A stretch of 64,000 bases of DNA from Ancylobacter pratisalsi (lineage in GTDB: Bacteria > Pseudomonadota > Alphaproteobacteria > Rhizobiales > Xanthobacteraceae). Position 1 is the first letter of the stretch. Each line of letters starts with the position of its first letter. Shown here piece after piece: positions 16,054 to 25,108 of the stretch. The stretch spans positions 4,398,001 to 4,462,000 of the forward strand of contig NZ_CP048630.1 of NCBI RefSeq assembly GCF_010669125.1, in the 5' to 3' direction. A program made the position numbers and the translations under genes. The notes under the pieces were generated by a model, which made no database searches, was not told the DNA's origin, and worked only from the letters and a program-made list of their open reading frames with translations.

Positions 16054-17013
16054 TCAGTTCAGCCCGTGCGGAAGCATGTCGTGCTGCACCGCATAGAGCA
16101 TGAAGGTGACGGTCGCCACCGAGACCACGGTGCCGATCAGCACGCCGCCGGAGGCACCGGCGACATAGGTATCGTACTGCTTGGCCATGATGAAGGCGTT
16201 CAGCGCCGGCGGCAGGCTGGCCATCAGCACGGCGGTCGCGATCCACACCGGGTCGAACCCGCCCACCAGTGCCAGCACCAGCCATACCAGCGCGGGGTGG
16301 ATGAGGAGCTTGATGGCGAGCAGTGCCGGCACCTCGCCCTGCATCCGCCCCATCGGCCGCAGCGCCACGGAAACGCCGAGCGTGAACAGCGCGCAGGGCG
16401 CGGCGGCGTTGCGCAGGAATTCCAGCGTGCGCTCGATCGCGGCCGGCGGCTGAAACTCGATATAGGCGGCGGCGACGCCGAGGAAGGTCGCGACGTTGAA
16501 GGGATGGGTCAGCACGCGCCGCACCACCAGCAGCAGCGTGGCGCCGATGCGCCGCTGGTCGCGCCCCCCGATCGCCATCATGATCGGCACGATGGTGAAG
16601 AAGAACAGGCTGTCGAATACGAAAATCAGCGCTGTCGGCACCGAGGCCGCCGCCCCGAGCGCGCCCAGCGTGAGGCCGGGGCCCATGTACCCGACATTCG
16701 AGTAGGAGCCGAGGATGGCGGAGATCGTCGCCTCGGGCAGGTTGCCGCGACGCAGCCACAGGCCGACGCCCAGCGACAGCGCGAAGCACAGCGCGGTGGA
16801 GAAGGTGGTCGCGGCGATGAAGCGGCCGTTGGTCAGTTCGTGAAACGGCGTGCGTGCCACCAGCGAGAAGAACAGCGCCGGCAGGGCGACATAGATGATG
16901 AAGAAGCTGAGCCACGCCAGCCCGCTCTCGGGGATGCGCGCCAGCCGGCCGCATCCGAGCCCCAGAAAGATCACACCGAAAAAGGGAAGCGCCAGCGCCA
17001 GGACATCGGCCAT
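16054..17013 (-). CDS. AEC family transporter (auxin efflux carrier fold)
   Basis: A 319-residue inner-membrane protein with about ten helices in two inverted halves. The ISAILGSYSNVGYMGPGL segment (about residues 97-114) is the conserved unwound-helix region of the AEC/PIN family. Bacterial members export or import small organic acids such as malate or malonate; no substrate can be assigned. It stands alone between the GT-C gene and hspQ. Confidence 0.88.
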   Translation of the reverse strand: MADVLALALPFFGVIFLGLGCGRLARIPESGLAWLSFFIIYVALPALFFSLVARTPFHELTNGRFIAATTFSTALCFALSLGVGLWLRRGNLPEATISAILGSYSNVGYMGPGLTLGALGAAASVPTALIFVFDSLFFFTIVPIMMAIGGRDQRRIGATLLLVVRRVLTHPFNVATFLGVAAAYIEFQPPAAIERTLEFLRNAAAPCALFTLGVSVALRPMGRMQGEVPALLAIKLLIHPALVWLVLALVGGFDPVWIATAVLMASLPPALNAFIMAKQYDTYVAGASGGVLIGTVVSVATVTFMLYAVQHDMLPHGLN

Positions 17014-17165
17014 TCGCGATCGCTAAACGCTCGCGCGGCGCTGGTCAATCGGTCCGTTCGCAGCGCCGCGGCCGGCAGGCACGCGCGTTGCATTGCCGCG
17101 TCAGGACGAACCCGGTAGACAGGGGCCGTTGCGGCCTGACGGGTCAGCGGATCGAGGTGGTGGCA

Positions 17166-17501
17166 ATGATGATGAAGGCGCGGAACGCCAAATACCGCAT
17201 CGGGCAGGTTGTCCGCCACCGGCACTATTCCTTCCGTGGCGTGGTGTTTGATGTCGATCCGGAGTTTTCCAACACCGACGAATGGTGGGAAGCCATCCCC
17301 GAGCATATCCGCCCCACCAAGGACCAGCCGTTCTACCATCTGCTGGCGGAGAATTCGGAGACCGAATACGTCGCCTATGTCTCCGAGCAGAACCTGGAGC
17401 CCGACACCTCCGGCGAGCCGGTGCGCCATCCCCAGGTCGAGGAAATGCTGGTCGCCGATGGCGATGGCGGCTGGCGGGTGCGCTCCGAACGGCTGCAATA
17501 G
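17166..17501 (+). CDS. hspQ: Heat shock protein HspQ (YccV-like, hemimethylated-DNA-binding fold)
   Basis: A 111-residue small cytosolic protein. KYRIGQVVRHRHYSFRGVVFD, WWEAIP, KDQPFYHLLAENSETEYVAYVSEQNLE and PEFSNTDEWW are the recognised HspQ blocks. HspQ is known to modulate Lon protease specificity in enterobacteria. The frame extends 26 codons upstream, but the ATG run at 17166/17169/17172 is preceded by GAGGTGG, so I start there. Any of the three ATGs could be used. Confidence 0.9.
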   Translation: MMMKARNAKYRIGQVVRHRHYSFRGVVFDVDPEFSNTDEWWEAIPEHIRPTKDQPFYHLLAENSETEYVAYVSEQNLEPDTSGEPVRHPQVEEMLVADGDGGWRVRSERLQ

Positions 17502-17547
17502 CGCCCGTCCTCCCGGCCCGGCCCTGCCGGTGATCGGGCCCGGAAAC

Positions 17548-17574
17548 GAAAACGCCCGGCACAAGGCCGGGCGT
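17548..17574 (-). terminator. Intrinsic terminator of the IalB-family gene
   Basis: ACGCCCGGC (17552-17560) pairs with GCCGGGCGT (17566-17574) around a 5-base loop. On the minus strand the hairpin is followed by TTTTCGTTT, a usable U-rich tail for the gene ending at 17604. It may also slow transcripts leaving hspQ on the plus strand. Confidence 0.75.
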
Positions 17575-17603
17575 CGACGTCGGTTCGGTGCGGATCGAAG
17601 CGA

Positions 17604-18356
17604 TCACTGCGCGGGCTGGGCGCCCTTCAGCTTCTCGGCACCGAGCTTCTCAAGACCCTGCTTGGTCTGCTGGTCACGCTGGGCGGCTTCGGCCTGGAGC
17701 GCGTCCTGGCGGGCCTTAACCTGATCCTGGATCTTCTTCAGCTCGGCGTCGAAGACCTTCGGGTCGGTCTGCGGGCCGTCATAGACCTTGGCGAAGTCGC
17801 CGAGGCCGATCGGGTAGGAAATGACGCGGCCGACCGCGTTGGCGACCTGAAGCGTCAGGCCCGGCGCCTTCTTCATGCGGTCGATGAAGCCCTGGTCGAT
17901 CTGCAGATCGCCGCGGCACACCTGATTGTCGCACATGATGAAGGTGCCGAGGATCGGCTGCTCGTTCGCCAGCGCGACGCGGAAGCCGTTGCGCAGCAGC
18001 AGACCGGTCGGGAAGGAGACGATGAACGCCTTCTTCGGATCATCCTTCACCTCGAAGATGCCGAAGCGGACGAGGAACTGTCCGGTATCGGTGATCACGG
18101 TCTGCTCGAGGTTGCAGACCTCCTTGTTGATCGACGGCTCCTGGACGCAGCGCTTCACCCACGGAATGGTAACCGCGGGGATCTGCTGGTTCGTGGTCTG
18201 CTGGCCACCGGCGGCCTCGGCCGGCTTGGCCGCGGGAGCGGCGGGCTTTGCGGCCGGCTTGGCCTGCTGAGCCTGAGCGGTCGCGGCGCCGCCTACCAGC
18301 GAAAGGGCCAGAACGGCACCGGCTAGGTTGCGCGCGAGAAGGGAGCGTTTGGTCAT
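17604..18356 (-). CDS. Invasion-associated locus B (IalB) family secreted protein
   Basis: A 250-residue exported protein. A signal peptide of about 29 residues (ending ATAQA) is followed by an Ala/Pro/Lys-rich linker (about 30-55) and then the IalB-type domain, with CVQEPS, CNLEQTV and IMCDNQVCRGDLQID providing four cysteines likely to form disulphides. The last 45 residues are Gln/Lys/Ala-rich and probably helical. IalB relatives are widespread periplasmic or outer-surface proteins in Hyphomicrobiales with unclear roles outside Bartonella. The start at 18354-18356 (MTKRSLLARN) has AGGAACC upstream. Transcription ends at the hairpin 17552-17574. Confidence 0.88.
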   Translation of the reverse strand: MTKRSLLARNLAGAVLALSLVGGAATAQAQQAKPAAKPAAPAAKPAEAAGGQQTTNQQIPAVTIPWVKRCVQEPSINKEVCNLEQTVITDTGQFLVRFGIFEVKDDPKKAFIVSFPTGLLLRNGFRVALANEQPILGTFIMCDNQVCRGDLQIDQGFIDRMKKAPGLTLQVANAVGRVISYPIGLGDFAKVYDGPQTDPKVFDAELKKIQDQVKARQDALQAEAAQRDQQTKQGLEKLGAEKLKGAQPAQ

Positions 18357-18539
18357 ATCAGGTTCCTGTCGTGCGTACCGCAACGGGAGCGTGGCTAGCG
18401 GACGCCTCGGCGCCAACTCGGACGAGGCTGTCTCCCGTCCAAATGAGGCGACAGAGTGACCCTTGGCCTTTCCGGGTGCGGTTCATGTTAGACATGAGAG
18501 CAGGGATCGCGACTCGAATGGTTGATCGGGAGATGAAGC

Positions 18540-20381
18540 GTGACCGGTATCACCCGCCGCGCCTTGATGCGCAACGCTCTTCTCGCCGGTGGCGGGGTCG
18601 TCGGGGCTGGTTTCCTCCCCTTTCGTGCCTTTGGCGGCGTTGAATCCGCTTCCGCGGGCGCTCCGGCCCATGGCATCGCCATGCATGGCCGCCCGCTCTA
18701 TCCGCCCGACTTCACCCATTACCGCAGCGTCAATGCCGAGGCGCCCAAGGGCGGGCAGATGATTCAGGCGGCGGTCGGCACCTTCGACAGCCTGAACCCC
18801 TTCATCATTCGCGGCACGGCGCCTCCCTTCGTGCGCTGGAACATCATCGAGAGCCTGATGGCGCGCAGTCCCGATGAGGCCTTCACCTGCTACGGGCTGC
18901 TGGCGCGGAGCGTCACCACCGACGATGCGCGCTCTTTCGTCGCCTTCGAGATCGACCCCGCCGCGCGCTTTTCCGACGGCACGGCGGTGACGGCGGATGA
19001 TGTGCTGTTTTCCTTCGAGCTGCTGCGCGCGAAGGGCCAGCCGAACCATCGCAGCTATTACGGCAAGGTGGCGCAGGCCGTGGTCACGGGCCCGCTTGAG
19101 ATCCGCTTCGAGTTCGCGACCGTGGATCGCGAGCTGCCGCTGATCCTGGCGCTGATGCCGGTGCTGGCCCGCCATTCCATCGACGAGGCGCGCTTCGAGG
19201 AGACCAGCTTCACCGCGCCCCTCGGCAGCGGGCCCTACACCGTCGGCGAGGTCAAGCCGGGCGACACCGTGGTGCTCAAACGCCGCCCGGACTATTGGGG
19301 CCGCGACCTGCCGGTCAATCGCGGCAATTTCAATTTCGATGTGCTGCGCTACGATTTCTACCGCGACGTGAACAGCCAGTTCGAAGCCTTCAAGCGGGGG
19401 CTGTACGACATTCGCTTCGAGACCGATCCGGGCCGTTGGAAGACCGGCTACAACATTCCCGCCGTGCGGGAAGGACGGATCATCCGCGAGGATGTGGCGA
19501 ACGGCCGGCCCAAACCCTATTCGGCGCTGGTCTTCAACATGCGCCGCGACATCTTCGCCGATGTGCGGGTACGTCAGGCGATGACCGAGCTGTTCGATTT
19601 CCCATGGATCAACGAGAATCTCTATTTCGGGCTCTACCGCCGCAATGGCAGCTTCTACGATGGGTCGGAGCTGTCCGCCCGCGGACGGCCCGCCGAGGCG
19701 CCCGAGCGCGCGCTTCTCGCCCCCTTCCCCGACGCCGTGCTGCCCGAGGTGATGGACGGCACGTGGGAGCCGCCCACCGCCGACGGCTCGGCGCGCGACC
19801 GCGGCAAGCTGCGCCGCGCGCTGGACCTGTTCAGCGCCGCGGGCTGGGAGCTTCAGGGCGGGACTCTCGTGGCGAAGGGCACCGGCAAGCGCTTCGCACC
19901 GGAGCTGATCGTTGGCACCAAGGATCAGGAGCGCCTCGCCCTCGCCTACCAGAACATGCTGCGCCGCGCCGGTATCACGCTCTCGATCCGGCTGGTCGAC
20001 AATGTCCAGTTCGAGGCCCGCAAGCAGACCTATGACTACGACATGGTGCCCTATATCTGGGACCAGTCGCTTTCGCCAGGCAACGAGCAGGCGTTCTATT
20101 TCGGCTCGGCCGCGGCCGACGTGCCGGGCACCCGCAATTTCATGGGGCTGAAGAGCGCGGCGGCGGATGCGATGATCGAGGCGCTGCTCGCCGCCCGCGA
20201 GCGCCCCGAGTTCATTTCCGCCGTGCGTGCGCTCGATCGCGTGCTGATCTCGGCGCGGTTCTCTCTGCCGCTGTTCTACACCCCCACCCAGTGGATCGCG
20301 CGCTGGCGCCGGATCGCCCGGCCGGAGAACGTCGCGCTGGCCGGCACACTGGCAGAAAGCTGGTGGCAGGCCGACTTGTGA
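18540..20381 (+). CDS. Extracellular solute-binding protein, family 5 (peptide/YejA-like)
   Basis: A 613-residue periplasmic binding protein of the SBP_bac_5 family, closest in look to YejA-type oligopeptide or microcin C binders. The N-terminus starts with GTG at 18540 and carries TRRALMRN followed by a hydrophobic stretch, a plausible Tat signal, then a small-residue region. Family features include GTFDSLNPFIIRG (about 80-92), the FSDGTAVTADDVLFSFELL block (about 140-160), and LGSGPYTVGEVKPGD. No permease or ATPase genes lie nearby, so it is an orphan binding protein here and must use components encoded elsewhere, or its partners lie outside the window. Confidence 0.85.
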   Translation: MTGITRRALMRNALLAGGGVVGAGFLPFRAFGGVESASAGAPAHGIAMHGRPLYPPDFTHYRSVNAEAPKGGQMIQAAVGTFDSLNPFIIRGTAPPFVRWNIIESLMARSPDEAFTCYGLLARSVTTDDARSFVAFEIDPAARFSDGTAVTADDVLFSFELLRAKGQPNHRSYYGKVAQAVVTGPLEIRFEFATVDRELPLILALMPVLARHSIDEARFEETSFTAPLGSGPYTVGEVKPGDTVVLKRRPDYWGRDLPVNRGNFNFDVLRYDFYRDVNSQFEAFKRGLYDIRFETDPGRWKTGYNIPAVREGRIIREDVANGRPKPYSALVFNMRRDIFADVRVRQAMTELFDFPWINENLYFGLYRRNGSFYDGSELSARGRPAEAPERALLAPFPDAVLPEVMDGTWEPPTADGSARDRGKLRRALDLFSAAGWELQGGTLVAKGTGKRFAPELIVGTKDQERLALAYQNMLRRAGITLSIRLVDNVQFEARKQTYDYDMVPYIWDQSLSPGNEQAFYFGSAAADVPGTRNFMGLKSAAADAMIEALLAARERPEFISAVRALDRVLISARFSLPLFYTPTQWIARWRRIARPENVALAGTLAESWWQADL

Positions 20382-20586
20382 GGCGCCGGGCCTGTGAACG
20401 CGGGCGCAAATGCCGTAGGGTTAGAGGCGCACGGTCCGGGACCCTGCCGCCACACTCCGGGGATTCGTTGACCTTGATGGCATGAAGCGCTGGACAGGTG
20501 GCCCGGAAAGGGTTCCTTAGGTCCCATTGACCGTGGCACCGCCAGCCTTTCAGGCTGGGCCACACCGATCGTTTCGGAGTTCGATC

Positions 20587-20901
20587 ATGCGTTACGTCGC
20601 GTTTCCCGTCCTCGCCCTTCTTCTGGGCGCGAGCCTTCCCGCGAACGCGCAGTCGACGATCACGGTGCGGCCGGGTCCGCAGCCCCAGCCCGGCGGCGGG
20701 CTCGAGATCAACATCCCGCCGGTCAACAACCCGAATTTTCTGGATTACGGGCCGCTCCCCGACCCGCGCGGCTCCGGCAAATCCAACGACTATATGAACC
20801 AGGCCGGCGGCAACAGCCCGATCGGCGGCGGGCCCGGCTCGGACTTCGATGCCGACATCCTGCCGGACAGCGACGGCGCCTATAACGGCCCGATCGACTG
20901 A
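20587..20901 (+). CDS. Small secreted protein of unknown function
   Basis: A 104-residue protein. Residues 1-22 form a clear signal peptide (MRYVAFPVLALLLGAS... ending ANA-Q). The mature part is rich in Pro, Gly, Asn and Asp and has no hydrophobic core, so it is probably flexible or cell-wall associated. I do not recognise a family. It follows the solute-binding protein by 205 bases, a gap that holds an imperfect stem-loop (20542-20558) but no gene I can support. The start ATG at 20587 lies shortly after TTCGGAGTTCG, which provides a GGAG ribosome site. Confidence 0.7.
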   Translation: MRYVAFPVLALLLGASLPANAQSTITVRPGPQPQPGGGLEINIPPVNNPNFLDYGPLPDPRGSGKSNDYMNQAGGNSPIGGGPGSDFDADILPDSDGAYNGPID

Positions 20902-21106
20902 TCGCGGCCAAGGCCCCGCTTCCCCGCCCCTTCGCTCGCCGACACTAGCCGCCCGGCCGCGCCGCCGTCAGGCTCGTCATGCGGCGTCGCCTCTCGCGCC
21001 GTGCAACACGTTGCGGTGCCGGCACGTGGCGGTGCCTGCAGGTTGCGCCGGAAGCGCGGGGCGTATGCTGCCCCTCTCTCCCGCCACCCGTCTCACGCCG
21101 CACGTC

Positions 21107-24100
21107 TCACGCGGCTCTCGCGCCCTGCTCGGCGATCTTCGCCAGTTCCTTGAGGATCGCGGAGGCCCCGCGCAGGCGCGCCGTCGCGTCCGGCCAGTCT
21201 TCCGAGAACACCACCTTGCCGTCCGGGCGCATCTTCGCGATCACATGCGGCTTGCCGACATACTGGATGAAGCCGGCCGGATTCGGGAACCGCCCGTCGC
21301 GGAAGGTCAGCACCATGCCGCGCGGGCCGGCGTCGACCTTCTCGACATTGGCCCGCCGGCACAGCGCCTTGATGGCGACCAGCTTGAGCAGAAGTTCCAC
21401 TTCCTCGGGCAGCGGGCCGAAACGGTCGACCAGCTCGGCGCCGACGGATTCGATCTCGGCGTCGGTCTCCAGATCCGCCAGCCGCCGGTAGAGGCTGAGC
21501 CGGACGTGCAGGTCGGCGACGTATTCTTCCGGGATCAGCACCGGCATGCCGATCGAAATCTGCGGCGACCACTTGTCGGCCACCGGCGCGGTGATGCCGG
21601 CCTTGAGGTTGGCGATCGCCTCCTCCAGCATCTCCTGATAAAGTTCGTAGCCGACTTCCTTGATGTGCCCGGACTGCTCGTCACCGAGCAGATTTCCCGC
21701 GCCGCGAATGTCCAGGTCGTGGCTCGCGAGCTGGAAGCCGGCGCCCAGCGTATCCAGCGACTGCAACACTTTCAGCCGGCGCTCGGCCTGCGCGGTCAGC
21801 GTCTTGTTGGCGGGCAGCGTGAAGATCGCATAGGCGCGCGTCTTGGAGCGGCCGACCCGCCCGCGCAGCTGGTAGAGCTGGGCGAGGCCGAACATGTCGG
21901 CGCGGTGGATGATCAGCGTGTTCGCGGTGGGAATGTCTAGGCCTGATTCGACGATGGTGGTGGAGAGCAGCACGTCGAACTGTCCGTCATAGAAGGCGGA
22001 CATGATCTCCTCGAGCTGCGTCGCCGCCATCTGGCCGTGGGCCACGGCGACCCGCACCTCCGGCACTTCCTTGTCGAGGAACACCTTCACCTCGGAAAGG
22101 TCCTCGATGCGCGGGCACACATAGAAGCTCTGCCCGCCGCGATAGCGCTCGCGCAGCAGCGCCTCGCGCACGATCAACGGATCGAACGGGGTCACGAAAC
22201 TGCGCACCACGAGGCGGTCCACCGGGGGCGAGGCGATGATCGACAGTTCGCGCACGCCGGTCATGGCAAGTTGCAGCGTGCGCGGAATCGGCGTCGCGGT
22301 CAGGGTCAGCACATGCACCTCGGCGCGCATCTGCTTCAGGCGTTCCTTGTGGCCGACGCCGAAATGCTGCTCCTCGTCGACGATCACGAGGCCCAGATCC
22401 TTGAACGAGATCGCCTTGCCCAGCAGCGCGTGGGTGCCGACCACGATGTCGACGGTGCCGTCGGCCAGCCCCTTCTTGGTGTCGGACATCTCCTTGCCGG
22501 TCACCAGCCGCGAGGCCTGGCGCACCACCACGGGAAGGCCCTTGAAGCGCTCGGAGAAGGTCTTGAAGTGCTGGCGCGCCAGCAGCGTGGTCGGCACCAC
22601 CACCGCCACCTGCTTGCCGTTCAGCGCCACTGCGAAGGCGGCGCGCAGGGCGACCTCGGTCTTCCCGAACCCGACATCGCCGCACACCAGCCGGTCCATC
22701 GGGTGGCCGGAGCCGAGATCGTCGAACACCGCTTCGATGGCGGCTTCCTGGTCCTCGGTTTCCTCATAGGGGAAGCGGGCGCGGAATTCGTCATAGATGC
22801 CAGCCGCGGGCACCAGACGCGGCGCGTCCTTCAGGTGCCGCTCGGCCGCGATCTTGATCAGCTCGGCCGCCATCTCGCGGATGCGGCTCTTCATCCGCGC
22901 CTTGCGCGTCTGCCAGCCACCGCCACCCAGCCGGTCGAGCTGGGCCTCGGTGTCCTCGGAGCCGTAGCGCGACAGCAGTTCGAGATTTTCCACCGGCAGG
23001 AAGAGCTTGGAGCCTTCGGCATAATGGATTTCGAGGCAGTCATGGGGCGCGCCCATGGCCTCGATGGTCTTCAGCCCGATGAAGCGGCCGATGCCGTGGT
23101 CCACATGCACCACGAGATCGCCCGCCGTGAGCGAGCCCAGTTCCGCGATCACGTCCTGCGGGCGGCGCGCCTTGCGCTTGGGCCGCACCAGCCGGTCGCC
23201 GAGAATGTCCTGCTCGCCGATCACGACGAGGGCGTCGGTCTCGAAGCCGCTCTCGATGCCGAGCACACCGAGCGCGATGGTGCCCTTGGGCAGTGCCTCG
23301 GCGGTGTCGCGCGTGCCGACCGTCTGCATGCCCTTCAGGCCGTGATCGGCCAGCACCGTCGCCAGCCGGTCGCGCGAGCCGTCGGACCACGCCGCGAGAA
23401 TGGTGCGCTTCTTCTTGGCGAGATCGCGCAGATAGTCCGCCGCGCTCTGGAAGACATTGCCTTCCGGGTCGGCCCGCTCGGGCGCGAAGGAACGCGCGGC
23501 ATGGCCGTTGAGATCGACCACGTCCTTGGAATCGGGCAGGGCGAAGCCGGTTACCGCGATGTTCGCCGCCTCGGCGCGCGCGCGCTGCCATTCATCGGCG
23601 GTCAGGTACAGCCTTTCGGGCGGCAGCGGCTTGTAGGGGTTGGCGGTGCCGCCCTGCTCCAGCCCGTGGCGGCGGGCGTCGTAATAGTCGGCGATCTGTT
23701 CCAGCCGCGAATTCGCCGCCTCGTCGTCCTGCGCTTCGGTGACGATCGGCGCGCCGGGAGCGTAGTCGAACAGCGTGTCGAGCCCGTCATGGAGCAGCGG
23801 CAGCCAGTGCTCCATGCCGGGATAGCGCCGTCCCTCGCTGATCGCCTCATAGAGCAGGTCGCCGCGCTGGGCGGCGCCGAACTGGGCGACATAGGCCATG
23901 CGGAAGCGCCGCATGGTCTCGGTGGTGAGCTGGAACTCGCTCATCGGCACCAGATCGAGCGCGCGCATCTGCATCGCGGTGCGCTGGGTCTCGGGATCGA
24001 AGGAGCGGATCGTTTCCAGCGTGTCGCCGAAGAAGTCCAGCCGCACCGGCTGTTCCATGCCCGGCGGATAGAGGTCGATCAGGCCGCCACGCACGGCATA

Positions 24101-24622
24101 TTCGCCGGTATCGCGCACGGTGGAGGTGCGCACGAAACCGTTCATCTCCGCCCAGGCGACGACATCGTCGAGCAGCAGCGCGTTGCCCGGCGCGGCCGAG
24201 AACGCCTGCGTGGCGACCATGGCCCGCCTGGGCACCCGCTGGAGTGCGGCGTTCACGGTGGTGAGGACGATGGTTCCGCCCTCGCGACCCTTCACCCGTG
24301 CCAGCCGCGCCAGCGTCGTCATGCGGCGCGCGATGATGGCGGCGTTGGGCGAGGCGCGGTCATAGGGAAGGCAGTCCCAGGCCGGGAACGGCAGAACCTC
24401 GACGCCCGGGGCGAAGAAGCCAAGCCCGCGCTCCATCTCCGCCATGCGCTCGGCGTCGCGGCAGATCACCATGAGCGTCGGCCACGGCGCATCGACCTTC
24501 GCCGCCAGCGCCCGCGCGAGGTCCGCGACCACGAGACCTTCCATGCCGGTCGGCACGTTGCACAGGGTGAGCGTGCGCCCCGGCGCGAGGCGGGACGTCA
24601 GATTCGGCAAGGAGGTCTTCAT
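21107..24622 (-). CDS. mfd: Transcription-repair coupling factor Mfd
   Basis: A 1171-residue DNA translocase that removes stalled RNA polymerase and recruits UvrA to lesions. The order of domains is standard: UvrB-like N-terminal part (about 1-350), the RNA-polymerase interaction domain with GDLVVHVDHGIGRFIGL (about 500-520), helicase motor with Walker A GDVGFGKT (648-655) and DEEQH (749-753), and the C-terminal TRCF domain. Full length for the family. The start ATG overlaps the stop of sdhE (24619-24622), so the two are cotranscribed. It also works with uvrA at the other end of this window. Confidence 0.97.
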   Translation of the reverse strand: MKTSLPNLTSRLAPGRTLTLCNVPTGMEGLVVADLARALAAKVDAPWPTLMVICRDAERMAEMERGLGFFAPGVEVLPFPAWDCLPYDRASPNAAIIARRMTTLARLARVKGREGGTIVLTTVNAALQRVPRRAMVATQAFSAAPGNALLLDDVVAWAEMNGFVRTSTVRDTGEYAVRGGLIDLYPPGMEQPVRLDFFGDTLETIRSFDPETQRTAMQMRALDLVPMSEFQLTTETMRRFRMAYVAQFGAAQRGDLLYEAISEGRRYPGMEHWLPLLHDGLDTLFDYAPGAPIVTEAQDDEAANSRLEQIADYYDARRHGLEQGGTANPYKPLPPERLYLTADEWQRARAEAANIAVTGFALPDSKDVVDLNGHAARSFAPERADPEGNVFQSAADYLRDLAKKKRTILAAWSDGSRDRLATVLADHGLKGMQTVGTRDTAEALPKGTIALGVLGIESGFETDALVVIGEQDILGDRLVRPKRKARRPQDVIAELGSLTAGDLVVHVDHGIGRFIGLKTIEAMGAPHDCLEIHYAEGSKLFLPVENLELLSRYGSEDTEAQLDRLGGGGWQTRKARMKSRIREMAAELIKIAAERHLKDAPRLVPAAGIYDEFRARFPYEETEDQEAAIEAVFDDLGSGHPMDRLVCGDVGFGKTEVALRAAFAVALNGKQVAVVVPTTLLARQHFKTFSERFKGLPVVVRQASRLVTGKEMSDTKKGLADGTVDIVVGTHALLGKAISFKDLGLVIVDEEQHFGVGHKERLKQMRAEVHVLTLTATPIPRTLQLAMTGVRELSIIASPPVDRLVVRSFVTPFDPLIVREALLRERYRGGQSFYVCPRIEDLSEVKVFLDKEVPEVRVAVAHGQMAATQLEEIMSAFYDGQFDVLLSTTIVESGLDIPTANTLIIHRADMFGLAQLYQLRGRVGRSKTRAYAIFTLPANKTLTAQAERRLKVLQSLDTLGAGFQLASHDLDIRGAGNLLGDEQSGHIKEVGYELYQEMLEEAIANLKAGITAPVADKWSPQISIGMPVLIPEEYVADLHVRLSLYRRLADLETDAEIESVGAELVDRFGPLPEEVELLLKLVAIKALCRRANVEKVDAGPRGMVLTFRDGRFPNPAGFIQYVGKPHVIAKMRPDGKVVFSEDWPDATARLRGASAILKELAKIAEQGARAA

Positions 24623-24915
24623 AGTTCGGGAACGCCCTCACCCGACAGATGGAACTGGCGGAAGCGATGAAACACGGGGGTGTCGAAGTCGGCCGGCGGG
24701 GTGCCGCTGGCAAGCCAGCCGAACAGGTCCGGGTCCTCGACCTCGATCAGCAGTTCGAAATCGATCACGTCGGCGTCCGACAGTTCGCCGATCAGCGCAT
24801 CGGTAAAGCGGCCCATGAGCAGGTCCATTTCGCGCGTGCCGCGATGCCAGGCACGAAAGAGAATGCGGCGGCGGCGGGCATCAAGCCCTGCACTGGAACG
24901 CGTGGTCCCGGACAT
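24619..24915 (-). CDS. sdhE: Succinate dehydrogenase assembly factor SdhE (FAD assembly factor, DUF339)
   Basis: A 98-residue cytosolic protein. The RGTREMD motif (R25-G26-T-R-E29) is the RGxxE signature of SdhE/SDHAF2, which promotes covalent flavinylation of SdhA. The rest is the short helical bundle (LIGELSDADVIDFELLIEVEDPDLFGWL). Overlaps mfd by 4 bases; the sdhE-mfd pair divergent from recG is a recurrent arrangement in Hyphomicrobiales. Confidence 0.93.
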   Translation of the reverse strand: MSGTTRSSAGLDARRRRILFRAWHRGTREMDLLMGRFTDALIGELSDADVIDFELLIEVEDPDLFGWLASGTPPADFDTPVFHRFRQFHLSGEGVPEL

Positions 24916-25108
24916 ATCTGAACCCCTGTCTGCACGGGTACGGCACGAAAGGCGCTGTGTTTAGCGCGCCGCGGCCGCTCTGTCAGGTTCGCATATGGGT
25001 GCACGGGCGCATCCCTGCCCTGCCGGCACCGCGCATGGGTCGCCATCCCCCGGTCTGTGGCGTCCATGCGTTGCGCCGCGCGCGGGCTTCGTCCACTTTC
25101 GCCCCATC

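Noticed and set aside
22037..24670. An 877-codon open frame antiparallel to mfd on the plus strand
   Set aside because: It is exactly opposite mfd, is rich in His, Arg and Gln as expected for a shadow of a GC-rich gene, and matches no family. High GC content makes such long shadow frames common throughout this window.
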